DNA of 64,000 nucleotides from Melampsora larici-populina 98AG31 (Eukaryota > Basidiomycota > Pucciniomycetes > Pucciniales > Melampsoraceae). Both the position numbers and the translations under genes were made by a program. Numbering within the stretch: the first letter of the stretch is position 1; every line of letters starts with the position of its first letter. This document shows, piece by piece, positions 11,684 to 23,112 of this stretch. The notes beneath the pieces are model-generated. The model worked only from the letters and a program-made list of their open reading frames with translations. It was not told where the DNA came from and did not search any database. Where the stretch lies: the NCBI RefSeq assembly GCF_000204055.1, contig NW_006768809.1:220695-284694 (forward strand), given 5' to 3'.

Positions 11684-13416
11684 ATGAAGTTCATCAATCT
11701 TAACTTTCTCTTAGTCATAGTGATGATACTTGTAAGCTTTCATTCCAATTAGTTTTTGATCTGATAGCATTTTACTATTTTACCTGTTTACCGCTTTACC
11801 TTATTCATCGAATCGACTGATTTTGATTTTACTTGCAATTCTAATAGATTTCCAAAACTTCTTTCTCAACTCCAATTGACTCTCGTCGCCCATCATCCAA
11901 CTTAGATATCCAAGAAGAAGTAAGCTTTTATTTTAAAAACATTACTGAACAAGACAAATCCATCATTTGATTGTATTGGCATTGGCTTTGGAATTCAGTT
12001 CAATTGTTTTAATCCTCCAGATTTCGCTCGTATAAAAGATCTTGAAGTATTGATTCAAGATTATCAAAATCGTACTGATATCACCAACTGTACAACCCAA
12101 GCTGGTCCAGGACTTCAAGGTTGTAATTATGTTTGTATCAATGCATCTTTTATCTTGGTTTGTAACACTACGCCAGATCACTAATTTACCGCTGAGTTCA
12201 GAAAATTGAAACTGTAGAAAAATATCACCAATACAGGGGAGGTCAGAAAAATTTGAAAAAATAATGATTCAATTCATGGGTGCTGTCCCCTCATTTTGCA
12301 TATTTTTGCATATTTTTGCCATGATTTTTGAAGTCTCCCCAAACCAAAATGCTCACAGGGGATATTATGTCAGAAACTCAAATTTGGTCCAAAACTAGCA
12401 ATATTTGGGCAAAAACCTCCAAGCACAAAAATATGAGTATTTTTGTTCAATCATCTGAACACTTGCAATTTATGGAAGCCGCATGATGTCTCTACAAGGT
12501 TTATTAAGGTGCTGAAGCCATTGTAGTTATGACTTCTATGCTTATATATGGTTTCTGCTGTGTACGTCTCTTGATATATCTCACCCATTATTGGAGACAC
12601 ACAGCTTTTTTGTGCACACAAACTGTAGATCCAGAATGTGGAATTCAGAATGTCAAGACATTACATGTGTTGGAGAAAAATTGATGATTTTGTTGGTGTT
12701 GCAAGGTCACTGTCTCTCTACCTGCCAGTTTTGGACCAAAATTGGGTTTCTGACATTATTTGCATTGTGGTTGTAAAAATATGAAAAAATATGCCAGATG
12801 ATTGGAATGCACCAAAGGGCCCAACCAATATTTTTTCATATTTTTCTGACCCCTCCCAGATTTTCCATAATTTTCTATGTCTTCTCAATTTTCTAAACTC
12901 AGCGGTAAATTTTCAATTTGGCGTAGTGTAATGAGGTAAATTCATCCAAAGCTGATCTAGAAAATTGTTGGAGAAGAAGCTTACATCATCAAAGCTTTAC
13001 CTTGATCTTTTGATTTTCAGAATCCTACACCTATCCTTCAAAACTGTAACACAATAGTTCAAGCCATTCAGAAAACCATGGATCACTGTCAAGAAGATCA
13101 ATCTGAATTTGTTAGAGGTAAATATCATCATATAGAAGATCATTGGGGTATAATTATTGGTGGTCATAGTGGTGTAGATAATATTTGTCCATATAAATGT
13201 TCTTTCTTCAATTTCTCAAAAGCTTTAAATTATTCTGATTACTTTGGATGTCAAATCTCCATGATTACAAAACCCAGAAGAAGAACATTCAAAGAAATAC
13301 TATTGGAAACTTCCATTTCTATTGCATTATGCATATGGTTTATCAATGAGGTGGGAATAATCAAAGATAAGGCAGGGCCCGGATGTGTAGAGCTCCAAAT
13401 TCCATGTAGGGATTGA
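11684..13416 (+). pseudogene. Secreted cysteine-containing protein gene interrupted by a MITE
   Basis: Exon 1 (11684-11731) encodes the signal peptide MKFINLNFLLVIVMIL; exon 2 is 11848-11919; exon 3 starts at 11999 (FNCFNPPDFARI) and reads CNYVCINASFILVC up to 12163. There a 763-bp MITE (12166-12928) interrupts the codons and brings a stop at 12182-12184. After the MITE, TGAG restores the original exon end with donor GTAAAT, and exon 4 (13021-13416, after ...TTTTCAG) continues in phase: NPTPILQNCNTI ... HWGIIIGGHSGVDNICPYKC. Without the MITE the frame is open throughout. A GTTTGT at 12158, in the same phase, could act as a new donor and remove the MITE as part of a longer intron, losing four codons (VCNE). 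The gene is therefore either broken or rescued by splicing. The extreme C-terminus may also be altered. No family was recognised. Confidence 0.65.
12166..12928. mobile_element. 763-bp hairpin MITE, TSD TAA, PIF/Harbinger-like ends
   Basis: The element begins CACTACGCCA and ends with the reverse complement TGGCGTAGTG, flanked by TAA at 12163-12165 and 12929-12931. The terminal inverted repeat continues imperfectly for about 90 bp (both arms contain TTTACCGCTGAGTT), and an inner pair also matches (12368-12400 with 12722-12755), so nearly the whole element can fold into one hairpin. No ORF of interest. A 3-bp TAA/TTA duplication is the signature of PIF/Harbinger and Tourist-like MITEs. Confidence 0.85.
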
Positions 13417-15879
13417 TTCCATTCACATAGAAAAAATTAAAAAGTGGTTCAATTGTCCCAAAAAGCTAGTTTTGAGATGCTGTTGATGAGGGCATCTCAA
13501 CAGTAGTCTTGCTTACATATTGGTGCTTGACTCAGGGGGTAGATCAGGATTTTTGACTCAGAATTTTCAGACCCCAGCTGAGAAAGTACCTGCAACATAT
13601 ACAGCACTGTTAGCCCAATGCTTGTATCCTAACCTTTCTAAGCCACATGTCTGGTATCCCTCCTGGACTGTGGTACACTTGACCTATTGCCACTCCCATC
13701 CTCCCATTTTCATGGGTATACACAAGAGCATTGGAAGGGCTGTGAAAATGTTTGTACACACTGGCAAGTATGTGTGACAACACAGTGTAAATGTCATCAC
13801 AATCGACCCAAAAAGTGTTTGCACATATTTCCTTGGAAGTTTGCATACATACACTCCATTTTTAGCAAAGGTGAAATCTTATCAATCTTTATGCCAAAGG
13901 TGATGATTCATGATGCAGGAGCGTCCCATAACCTCCCTTTACGGCAATGGTGATAAGACATTCTTGATATTCTCATAATAGAAAACCACTTCCTTGTGTA
14001 TCAAGTTTTTGAATTGGGTAGTATTCTTTCATAAAAAACATGATACAAAGGAGATAAGTGGATTGTCTTGCAAAAAAACATTCACACAAAAACAAAAACA
14101 ACCTATTTTTGAACATCCAAATATAAAACAGAAGGAAAAGGAATATATATATATAATGAAATTGAAACAAAACAAAATGGAATCATTGATCTTACACTTT
14201 TTGTAAGACTGTATAGAAAAAGGTTACACACAAAATGAAAAACAATTTAAAAATGTAAATGAAAATAACAAAACATATGAGAAGGTTCTTTTTAACTTTC
14301 TTGAATGAGAGGTTTGTTTCTTTTATGGTGCTTTGACATTGCTGCTATTGCTGGAATTTTAAGAGCATCACCATCAGACCATGTAAATTGACAAATGCAG
14401 GTTGTATTCATGTTGCATGGGAAAAAATCCAAGCCAACAGACCATGTAAACAGCCTGTATGGGTTACACACTGTCCAAATCTTGTCTGGGAGAGTGCAAA
14501 TTTGGATGGTGTGCAAGCACCCAAATATCACCAAAAACAAAAGGCCTGTTGAACCTTTGGCTTTCAGTCACCAACATAAACCCATGATTTGATAACATTC
14601 TAGTTTCCAATCACCTCCATTGGGAATTTTTTTGCTTTGCCTTGTCAGTATTTACACAGCTGTGATTTTGTCAACCTCAGGGCAGATCTGTGATGCAGGC
14701 CGAGACCTGTCAAACAGTCATTGTACAGAGAACTTCTTTGCACACCAATGGTGGAGATGCTCTATGAAAGAGGCCTAAAGGGCTATGCTACCTGGAGAAG
14801 CAAAGCAGAAAGGCAAAGCGGTGTATCCCAAAATGAGTTTGGATTGTATAATATTTGAATATACTCATTATCACATAGTTGGGAGAAGGTGTGTCAATAG
14901 TGAAACACAGTGATATTCTGATAAATGTGAGTCCCACAGGCCAGCCAGGATATGTTCACACCCCTGTGAATTGCCTGGTATACACCAACCGGTTATTTGC
15001 CACCACAATGTGCCACTGTCTTCTGACACACTTGGTAATATGTGCATTGACCCCTTTGTGTAATATCACCAAGCCTCATCTAATCTATATCTGACAATCT
15101 TACCCACTCCCTCTTCATTTGCTCCAGTCAATCACCACAAGCCACCTATTTGCTTTTTTACACTTCTGATCAACATCTTGCTGGACACCACATTCAGGAC
15201 AATGTTCAATTTGGACACCTCGTAATCCTTCCATTTTACCCTCTCTGGCCCAAAACAGTGCTACTTGTGTGCTCAAGGTGCCAACATCACCCGCAACTGA
15301 AAAAACGGCTAACTCTTCCAAACATTATTCATTTTCTCAATCTTGCAAGCAAAATGTGTTATTTATTTTGATCAATCATTTTTTTTCTGACTGGAGTTTA
15401 TTTTGTTGTATACAGAAACTGAAAAAACCAAATAGATATATATATCAACCAAGAAAACTGATCCAATGGTTTGATAGTTTGGAGGGAAGGAATAAATGGC
15501 ATACTTCAGGGAGACATTGAATATGACTCTGTGAGGTCTGAAAAGGTTTTTGAGATATTAAACAAAATTACTACTTCTTTTGTCAGAGACCTCAAAGAAA
15601 TCGTGAAATACATTTATACTTTATTTAATGCTGATTTCATCTTGTGCAATATCTGGTCAACACATCAGGTTCATGAGTATGTAGTCTCAATACCTCATGA
15701 TTCTACAAGCCAATTTCTAAATCACTCATAGTATTGAGTTCAGGTAGGTGAAGCTCTTTGAGGGTCTGGGTAGGAATTAGAGGTAGATTGGGATTCTGGA
15801 TAAAATATCTTGGAGCTGATGAAGACATTGTATTTTTTGTTATCTTCTTGATTTAAAGTGCTTTTGATTTTAATTACTA

Positions 15880-16031
15880 GCCATGCTCAAATTTGACCTG
15901 GTTACAAAAAACCTGGTTGACCCAGTTGAATTTTTGGCTGTGAGCTGTCAAAACTTGATACAAACAGTTACTGCAAAAAAGCAACTAGGTCAACTGGTTT
16001 TTCTTGAAGCCAGGTCAACTTTGAGCATGGC
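15880..16031. mobile_element. 152-bp MITE, TSD TA (copy 1 of a family)
   Basis: The ends are GCCATGCTCAAA and its inverted partner TTTGAGCATGGC, flanked by TA on both sides (15878-15879 and 16032-16033). The interior carries GACCCAGTTGAATTTTTGGC and a CAGTTACTGC segment also found, inverted, in the element at 26285-26444. The TA duplication fits Tc1/mariner-type (Stowaway-like) MITEs. Confidence 0.78.
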
Positions 16032-16109
16032 TATTTAGTATTGCACTATTTGACTTTTTGCAATATATGTAGCCACCATACACAATTGTTTGTTGCCTAT
16101 CAAAGCATG

Positions 16110-16282
16110 GACTAGTATAGTACTATACTGATATAGTATAGTGCAGGTTTTGACTATATTATAATATACTATTTTGAAAAGTATAGTTAAAAATACTATA
16201 GTATGCTTTGAAAAAAAGTACAGTCAAAAACTATACTGTACTCAGTATGGTGCTATACTGGTATAGTATAGTATAGTGGCCG
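16110..16282. repeat. AT-rich inverted repeat (TATAGTATAG-type)
   Basis: The left part (ACTATACTGATATAGTATAG, then GTTTTGACTATA) has an imperfect inverted partner (AGTCAAAAACTATACTG ... GGTATAGTATAG) about 100 bp away. It could be a small MITE or a simple-sequence palindrome. Ends and target duplication are unclear. Confidence 0.45.
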
Positions 16283-17193
16283 TGTTGCCATTACTTTTCC
16301 TTTCATATTTAACTGTTGTCTTAGGTTAGCTCAAAGGTCTGCATACCTAAGAGTTGTGGAGAAGAGTGCTTACACTTTGCACTGGTTTTATAGGTTACTC
16401 TGTGTTCTTATTCTTTTACATATACTTGGTCAAAAATTCAGCCCAGAAACATGTGAGAAAAATAATCTCTACACAGAATGATAGACAGAAATACAAAATA
16501 AGAAAGACAAATTAACAAACAATGTTCATATTGTGTACAAATTGAGCGCACAAAGAGACAAATGGAAAGGGTGAAGAAAAAGAGACCCTTTCCTAGTGTG
16601 GCTCTAGTATGCTGATATACAAGTGTGAGTTATGTAATAGTACATAAAAAATTATACAACAAGAGCAGGATCTCATGATCCGTTGAGAGGATAGACAGAT
16701 AAACAATAGATGGTCCAAGTTAGTTTGGAACACACACATAAGTGATAAGAAACCAATGGAATACTACAATGATCCCATAATGTCATGTAAATATTCCAAC
16801 AGTTTACAGTGGATGGGCAAACTTTTTCCTACTCTGTGATATTCATGTATGCCAAGATGCTGGTGTACGTATAGCACATAGCCAATGATCCTGTGTCATC
16901 ACAGGCTTGCCACAATCTCCCATCATGTTGATCATTTGGGGCCATGTGAGATGTAGTACAAGTGTCCTAAAAATAAATAAAAAGGGAATAGATATGTCAG
17001 CTTCCTATCTACAAACACAAAAGACTTCAGAGCATACTACAGTCAAAGCTTGGCTGGGTTCAAGCTGTTGAGCTCACTTTAAGAGTCTTTTGGCTGGTAA
17101 GAAAAGTCCAGATGGCGTACAATGGATACTGTCCAATTCCACACTCACAGACCTATGTTGTTGTTGCTGAAATTGGCAATCAAGACATACTAA

Positions 17194-17338
17194 GGGTGTG
17201 TTCACTTAAGCAATTTCTGGTGAGAAATCACATTCTGCAAAATTTAAAGTGTCTATTTGGTGGTGCATGTTTCATTTTTGCATTAAAAAATTTACAGAAT
17301 GTGATTTATGGTCAGAAATTCCTTAAGTGAACGCGCCC
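17194..17338. mobile_element. 145-bp Tourist-like MITE, TSD TAA, related to the 4.8-kb Harbinger element
   Basis: The termini are GGGTGTGTTCACTTAAGCAA and, inverted, GGGCGCGTTCACTTAAGGAA, flanked by TAA at 17191-17193 and 17339-17341. The same GTTCACTTAAGCAATTTCTG sequence forms the left end of the element starting at 18281. It is therefore probably a non-autonomous derivative mobilised by that family. Confidence 0.85.
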
Positions 17339-18280
17339 TAATAGTGATACCCCTGGTTTGTCTTTGTGAAGAGTTCCTGAGTATTATCCAAAACACCTGG
17401 GACAATTGGAATCCATCTTCTCCAAGTTTATCCAATGTGTATGCACAACCATGTTTTTGGGTATTTTGTAATCTTTGTCAAGATAAACCAATGATATTCT
17501 CAATGTTAGAGATATAAGATGTATGGATCTACCAGGATCCAACAATGAGCTTCAAGGGATGAAGATGAAGGATGAATTATCCACCTTCAATTTTTGTGAA
17601 CATTTTTTTTGATGTCCCTGGCTCATTTCACTCTCACCCAAACCAGTGGTCTGTCTAAATTTGGATTTCATCCAACACAGGACCTTACCAGGCGGTTTCC
17701 AGCTTTGATTATTTGTTTGGTGTTTTTTGAGACTTTGGGCATGTTTCCCAAAAACTCTATTAATGGCTTCAAGTTTGATTTTTTTTTCATATTTTTTCAA
17801 CAGACAAGTTGTCCAAAAAAAGCTTCATAGAACCAACATATTTTACAACAACAGGCAAGTTGTTGTAGCATCTAACAATGCAAAGAAGCCAACTTGAAAC
17901 CTCGTAATTTTTATGAAAAGCAATTTTGCAGCTTTGACCATAAAACAAAGGAATCCTGTCTTCATAAATTTTGGCACAAATTTGGTGAATTTGAGATTTC
18001 TTGAACAACATCCCAAATTTTTATGAGCAGCAAATTTACACAAATTCACAGCAATAGGAAAACCCAAACAACTATAAATCAAAATACCCTAGCCAAACAA
18101 CATGAGGTGAAAAATCAAAGACAGGTGTCAAGATTGTTACAATAATTAGCAAAAACCCACAAAAGAAACCAGAATATTGATCAATGGGTTCTCAAGAAGC
18201 TGTTGATTGCTGTTGACCACTGCTGACCATCTTGTTTTATAAAACATGAAATCCTTTTACAGGATTTCCCCAATCTTTTA
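17339..18280. other. Non-coding spacer between two related elements
   Basis: No gene was seen. Short ORFs on both strands lack domains. Confidence 0.4.
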
Positions 18281-18632
18281 GGCCACGTTCACTTAAGCAA
18301 TTTCTGGTGAAATTTTGCATTCTGTAATGTGCAGAAATCACATTCCGTGAAATGCGTTTGATACGTTATTTACAAGCATTCTAGAACTTACAGAATGCTT
18401 GTAAAATGTGATTTTTCATCACATTTCAAGAATCCAATCCAAGTCCATTCTTCTACATAGAATTCACGTTCTGTGATTTCTTTCGACCCTTTTCTTTCAA
18501 AGCTGTTTTCCAAAATCAGCCAAAATTGGACAAGTCCTTTTCTATCGCACTGAACTTGTCAAATTTGTGACAAGTCCCACTCTAACGCACAGATCACAAA
18601 CCCCTCAACAATCTTCTTCCATCACCTTCTTT

Positions 18633-19448
18633 CACTACACAAAATGTCATCTTTACCGGGCGGTAAAGAAAACTACTGACATAGAAAAGTCCTGAGGCAA
18701 CAGGAAGAGAGCTAAAAATCTGAAAAAATATGCACCTTGTTCCTAGATGTTGGGGCGTCATGACGAGTATTTTTTTGTATTTTACACACAGATATTGGTT
18801 AATGTACTAACAATAAAGGCTGAGAATCATCAAAAACCCACCTGTAACAATACCTGAAATTTGGCCCTTGACTTTGAAGACAGGATTTTGGAATCTTCAA
18901 ACATCAATAACTTTTGCAGTTCTGAATCAAATCACTCAATTTGAAGTGCATTGAAAAGGTGAGCCTTTCCTCTACATTTTTCATTGAGACATCACATCTG
19001 TAGCTGGTCTAAAAAAGATCCTACAGAGCTATTCATGCAGAACTGTTTGAACATATGTAGAGTGTTTAAATGACTAGATAGCACCTTACTAACATTAGTA
19101 AGTGTGAAGGAGAATAGTTCAGCTTTTTAATGAACCAAAAATCGAGTTATTTGGAGCAGAATTGCAAAAGTTATTGAAGTTTTTAGACCACAAAATATTG
19201 TCTTCATACTCATGACCCAAATTTCAGGTATTGTTACATGTGAGTTTTTGATGATTTTCAGCATTTATTGTTAGTACATAAACCAATATCTGTGTGTAAA
19301 ATACAAAAAAATACTCATCATGACGCCCCAACATCTAGGAACAAGGTGCATATTTTTTCAGATTTTTAGCGCTCTTCCTGTTGCCTCAGGACTTTTCTAT
19401 GTCAGTAGTTTTCTTTACCGCCGGGTAAAGATTACATTTGGTGTAGTG
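18633..19448. mobile_element. 816-bp hairpin MITE nested in the Harbinger element, 3-bp TSD TTT
   Basis: The ends are CACTACACAAAATG and, inverted, CACTACACCAAATG, flanked by TTT at 18630-18632 and 19449-19451. The two halves are inverted copies over almost the whole length (for example GTTCCTAGATGTTGGGGCGT at the left and its inverse near 19320-19345). The ends resemble those of the MITE at 12166 (CACTACGCCA... with TTTACC nearby), suggesting one superfamily. It lies 48 bp upstream of the ORF1 start codon. Confidence 0.82.
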
Positions 19449-19496
19449 TTTCACCTTCACCATCGTCCAAATTCCACTCCACTCAACCACAACTCA

Positions 19497-21320
19497 ATGC
19501 CTTGATCTGGAGATAGCACTAACAATGAATTGGAAATTGAGCTAGCAAAAGAAAACAAATCAAAATCAAAATTGAAATTGAAATCAAAATCAAAATCAAA
19601 ATCAAAATCAAAATCAAAATCAAAATCAAAATCAGAACCAGCCTCTCTGAGCAAGTCAATTAAAGTCAAAGACAAGAACAAAGATGAAGGTAGTAAAGTT
19701 GAAGATGATAATAAGGAAGAAGAGGAGGGTGGTGGTGCTGTATGGACTCAACAAGAAACTCTCTTTCTCATTGATGAGTTCAAAAATCAAACCGACTTGG
19801 GAAGAGGGAACGATGGTGGCCTCAAGAGCGAAGGCTGGAAGCATGTATTGGTCAATTATAATGATAAATTCAAAGTCAAGGTACCTTTGTCCAGATTAAA
19901 AAATCGAATTCAAAAGGTATGGATTGTTCTTTACCTTTACCTTTATCTGTTCCTTTCCTTTTCTCGCTACCCTTCCTTTCCAAGTGGTGCAGCTCTGACA
20001 GGATTCAGGCTGCTCAAAACCACATCTGGGTCGATTTGGGGATTGACAGGATTCAAGCCCAAATCAATCTCTCTTCCATATCTTCCACTCACTCCCATCT
20101 TTCTTCAAAACCACATCTGTTGTCTTTGTACTCACATTTCTCTTGCTTTCATTTGTTTCATTCTCTCGATTTTATTCATTTTATACATAGTTAAAGAAAA
20201 CATATAAGGCTTTTGACAAGATCATGGACTCGTCTGGTGCTCCAGGAACCACCACGGTCACTGGTGAGGTCTATGCTAAGAAAGATTGGTGGGATCGTTG
20301 GATCAAAGTAGTAAGTACTTTGTGATCCTTTCATTTGTAGCTTATTGATCTAATATCTGCGTGATAGGATGGGAACAACAACGCAAAACCAATCCGTAAT
20401 GGTGGTTTTCCAGCATATGAAGCTACATCACGAATTATGCCAGAGAAGAACTTACGAGCCAATGGTAACAATGATTTTGGGACTCAAAGCAAGAAGAAAA
20501 AGGTTGTCTCCCCCAAAAGCAGCGATTCAGATGGGGATGAAGAAGGTATATTCTATCATCTCATCTGAATACAATGTACTCTAATTTGAACTAACTAATT
20601 TGTGGTTTTAACTGTGTTACATCCCATCCAAAAAAGGTTCAAAAGGGGATCCATCTCAATCTCACAACCACTCTGATTCAGCAAAGGATTCTGACCTTGA
20701 GGAGATTCAAGCTAATAAGCCACCTCCTTCAAAAAAGAAGAATACCCCTGTAAGATACCTTCATTTTCTTTTCTTTCCTCTTCAATCGTTTTGATTGTTT
20801 GATTCTTCTTTCTTTCTATCTTTTTCAATCTAATCCATTTAATCTTTTTATTCACCTTACCAAGAGAGGGAGCACTAGCAGGTTGTCTGGTCTCACAGCA
20901 GCGGAACTTGCCCTTGACCCCGATAGCGACGACGACACCCCAGAAAGTCGATTTGTACGCAGCAAAAGGAGCCCAACTGGTGCCCAATCTTCAACTGTGA
21001 AAGATCTTGAACTACGGGACCCAAGCTAGTTTCTGAATCAATCAGTCAAGCTGTTGATCGAGTAACAAGTATGGAGGAAAGGAATGAAAGCAACAAGGTG
21101 GCTGTTGCTAAAATCAAGACTGAACAACACCCAATGCGAAAAGAAGCAATGATCATTTTTAATAAGGAATGTAGAAAGAAATGAAAACCTCAACATATCA
21201 TTGTAGCAGTAAATGAATTGAAAAAAGATGATACAGCATTGTTTTTCTACCACATGGATAAAGATTTTTGGTGGGACTGGTTGAAGAGTGAAGCTAAAAT
21301 ATTGGATCAGTATCAAGAGA
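19497..21320 (+). pseudogene. Harbinger ORF1: Myb/SANT-like DNA-binding protein, damaged
   Basis: Exons are 19497-19916, 20191-20310, 20368-20545, 20637-20749 and 20865 onward, with GTATGG, GTAAGT, GTATAT and GTAAGA donors and consistent phases. The first exon holds a (Lys-Ser) run, an acidic stretch and then WTQQETLFLIDEF ... SEGWKHVL ... LSRLKNRIQK, continued in exon 2 by LKKTYKAFDKIM and DWWDRWIKV: the Myb/SANT-like domain found with Harbinger and related transposases, which binds transposon DNA and assists the nuclease. Damage: TGA at codon 3 after the likely ATG (19503-19505), and a frame change near 21020 after which coding sense continues in another frame (SISQAVDRVTSMEERNESNK, then KDFWWDWLKSEAKIL up to about 21310). 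Confidence 0.75.
19556..19634 (+). repeat. (AAATCA)n hexanucleotide repeat encoding a Lys-Ser run
   Basis: More than ten tandem hexamers, with some AAATTG variants at the start, encode alternating Lys and Ser in the Myb-like ORF. Hexamer copy changes keep the frame. Confidence 0.9.
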
Positions 21321-21556
21321 TAGATGAACATAATGGATAGTATCAACAGTTTTCTGCTCTCCATAGGGTATCTTCATATTTGTTTTATTCATTTCATCGA
21401 TTTTATTATTTCATTTCATCTTGTGGTGTATCTCAAAAATGAAAATTACAGTATTTATATGTATCATGTATCTTACGAAGTAAAGCATATACATTGTAAA
21501 GTAATATATATTCTAAGATTTTCTGGGTTGCATTTTTGATGAAACGATGAGCCCAT

Positions 21557-22849
21557 TTAAACTTGTCTACGCGCAGCTGGTGCATTAATAAAATCATGAA
21601 ACATCCAATTGGCAAGGTGGTCCCTTTGTTCTGACGCTTGAGTACGTTGGTTTGAGTTAGGCTCGGCCCAGTCTGGTTCACCATTATCATCCGCCATCCT
21701 CCTTCCCAAGCGCTCCTTCAACATGTATTCCACATAAAAGTCATCTTCTCCTGATTCAATGTCAATGATATTGTGCAGGACACAGCAAGCAATGACTATC
21801 ATCACTTGAGTCTTATATGGGTAAGATGGCATCAAAGCCAGGATTGGAAATCTCATTTTTGAGACACCAAAGATGCGTTCAATGACAATTTGAAGTGCGG
21901 AATGTCGGTGATTATAAAGTTCTTTGGCGTTTTGTGGTGTCAAGTTGGAATTCTTCCATTCCTTGAGGTGATACCGCACTGATCGATAAGGTGTTAGAAA
22001 GCCTGGTACGTTGGCATAACCAGCGTCGGCAACATAGAACCGATCTGAAATGAACAAATAGATCAATATAAAAGTATGATGTTTTGGAAAAAGGATTGAA
22101 ACTATCTTACCTTCAGGAACTACAAATCTTTGCTCTTCAAGTGCTCAATGAAGAACACGAGCATCAGCATGTGATCCTTCCAAACCCGCATAAACAAATG
22201 TGAACATCATGTTGGTTGAACACCCGGCTAGAACATTTTGGGTCAGAAGCCCTTTTTGGTTTCGATGGGCTGGATGTCGATCAGTGGGAACAATACAAGG
22301 GATGTGGGTGCCATTGATGGCACCCACACATTTCTCAAAGTATGGGAAGAAGCGTGGGTTATTCCAAATTTCCTTTGGACAAATTTCTCCTCCAGTAGGC
22401 TGGACAATATAGATTGATTCAAGAGATGCAATGGCATGGCAGACGTTGTTGAAGTATTTGCTGATGGTGTGGCCAGACCTTTGAAAGCGCTCTCCAGCTA
22501 CTCGATTGGATCCAGAGTTTCCAACAATATATAAAAAAATCATAACTTGTTCTTCCACCATAACGCTCCTCTTGCGGTGGATGAAAAGCTTGCCTTCCAG
22601 GGCTCTGATCAATCCCTTGAAGGCAAGCTTATCCATTCGACATAACTCTCGAAATCGAACGTCGCTGCCTTCCAGGATCTCATGTGTATACTGATTTCCT
22701 CGAAGCTTTGATGTTCTACAGGGCTTCTTCTGGGTGGTTATCGAAGCAAGGTAATCTATTCCAGCCTTGATGACAACATTGAGAAGCTCAATTGCAGGTC
22801 GAATTGATACAGAGGACATGTCAGAGTTGGAATCGGACAAACTTGACAT
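21557..22849 (-). pseudogene. PIF/Harbinger transposase (DDE_4 nuclease), inactivated
   Basis: Exons 22111-22849 and 21557-22044 (minus, donor GTAAGA, acceptor TTTCAG) give 409 codons. Family motifs in order are FKGLIRALEGKLF; FLYIVGNSGSNRVAGERFQR; CVGAINGTHIP; YAGLEGSHADARVL; FYVADAGYANVPGFLTPYR; and ALQIVIERIFGVSKMRFPIL, followed by VIACCVLHNII. The second Asp (SHADAR) and the Glu (IERIFG) of the DDE triad are present, but the first Asp, normally in 'GAIDGTHI', is Asn (codon 22313-22315). A TGA at 22145-22147 interrupts 'ARVLH*ALEEQRF' in frame. Both changes would abolish activity. Confidence 0.9.
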
Positions 22850-23040
22850 TATGACAGCTTGGGAAGGATGGTTTGGAGGATCAAAAGGTCAAAACCTTTC
22901 TTCATTGCAAAGCTCAAAACCGTTGTGAATTTCAAAGGTTCAAAACGGTTCTTAATGGCAATCAAATCAAACGCGTCCTGATCTATTTTTTCACACTTTT
23001 TTGAAAAACATCAAATTTCACTTTTTTTTTTTACAAAAAT

Positions 23041-23064
23041 CACTTTAATACATGTATTAAAGTG
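23041..23064. repeat. 24-bp perfect palindrome in the Harbinger subterminal region
   Basis: CACTTTAATACA followed by its exact inverse, 48 bp from the right end of the element. Subterminal palindromes may be transposase-binding sites; that role is inference. Confidence 0.8.
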
Positions 23065-23112
23065 GTCACCCCAAATGCGATTTCAAGAAATCCAGCCTAA
23101 GTGAACGCGGCC

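Larger units (their letters stand above)
13417..17193. other. AT-rich non-coding stretch with MITEs
   Basis: Apart from the MITE at 15880-16031 and the AT-rich inverted repeat near 16.1-16.3 kb, I see only short ORFs without recognisable domains. It may be old transposon sequence, but I found no terminal repeats bounding it. Confidence 0.4.
18281..23112. mobile_element. 4.8-kb PIF/Harbinger DNA transposon with two convergent ORFs
   Basis: The left end GGCCACGTTCACTTAAGC and right end (inverted) GGCCGCGTTCACTTAGGC are flanked by TTA at 18278-18280 and 23113-23115. Inside are a plus-strand Myb/SANT-like ORF (from about 19497) and a minus-strand DDE_4-type transposase (21557-22849), the standard two-gene content of PIF/Harbinger elements. 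A second MITE (18633-19448) is nested between the left end and ORF1. Both ORFs are damaged, so this copy is not expected to be autonomous. Confidence 0.9.

Noticed and set aside
12591..12776. 61-codon ORF inside the MITE
   Set aside because: It lies in the hairpin arm and has no recognisable domain; MITEs of this type are non-coding.
13520..15731. Several 70-90-codon ORFs in the AT-rich stretch
   Set aside because: They occur on both strands at random density and share no family motif; treated as non-coding.
19457..19681. Minus-strand ORF with an Asp-Phe dipeptide run
   Set aside because: It is a shadow of the (AAATCA)n Lys-Ser coding repeat on the plus strand.
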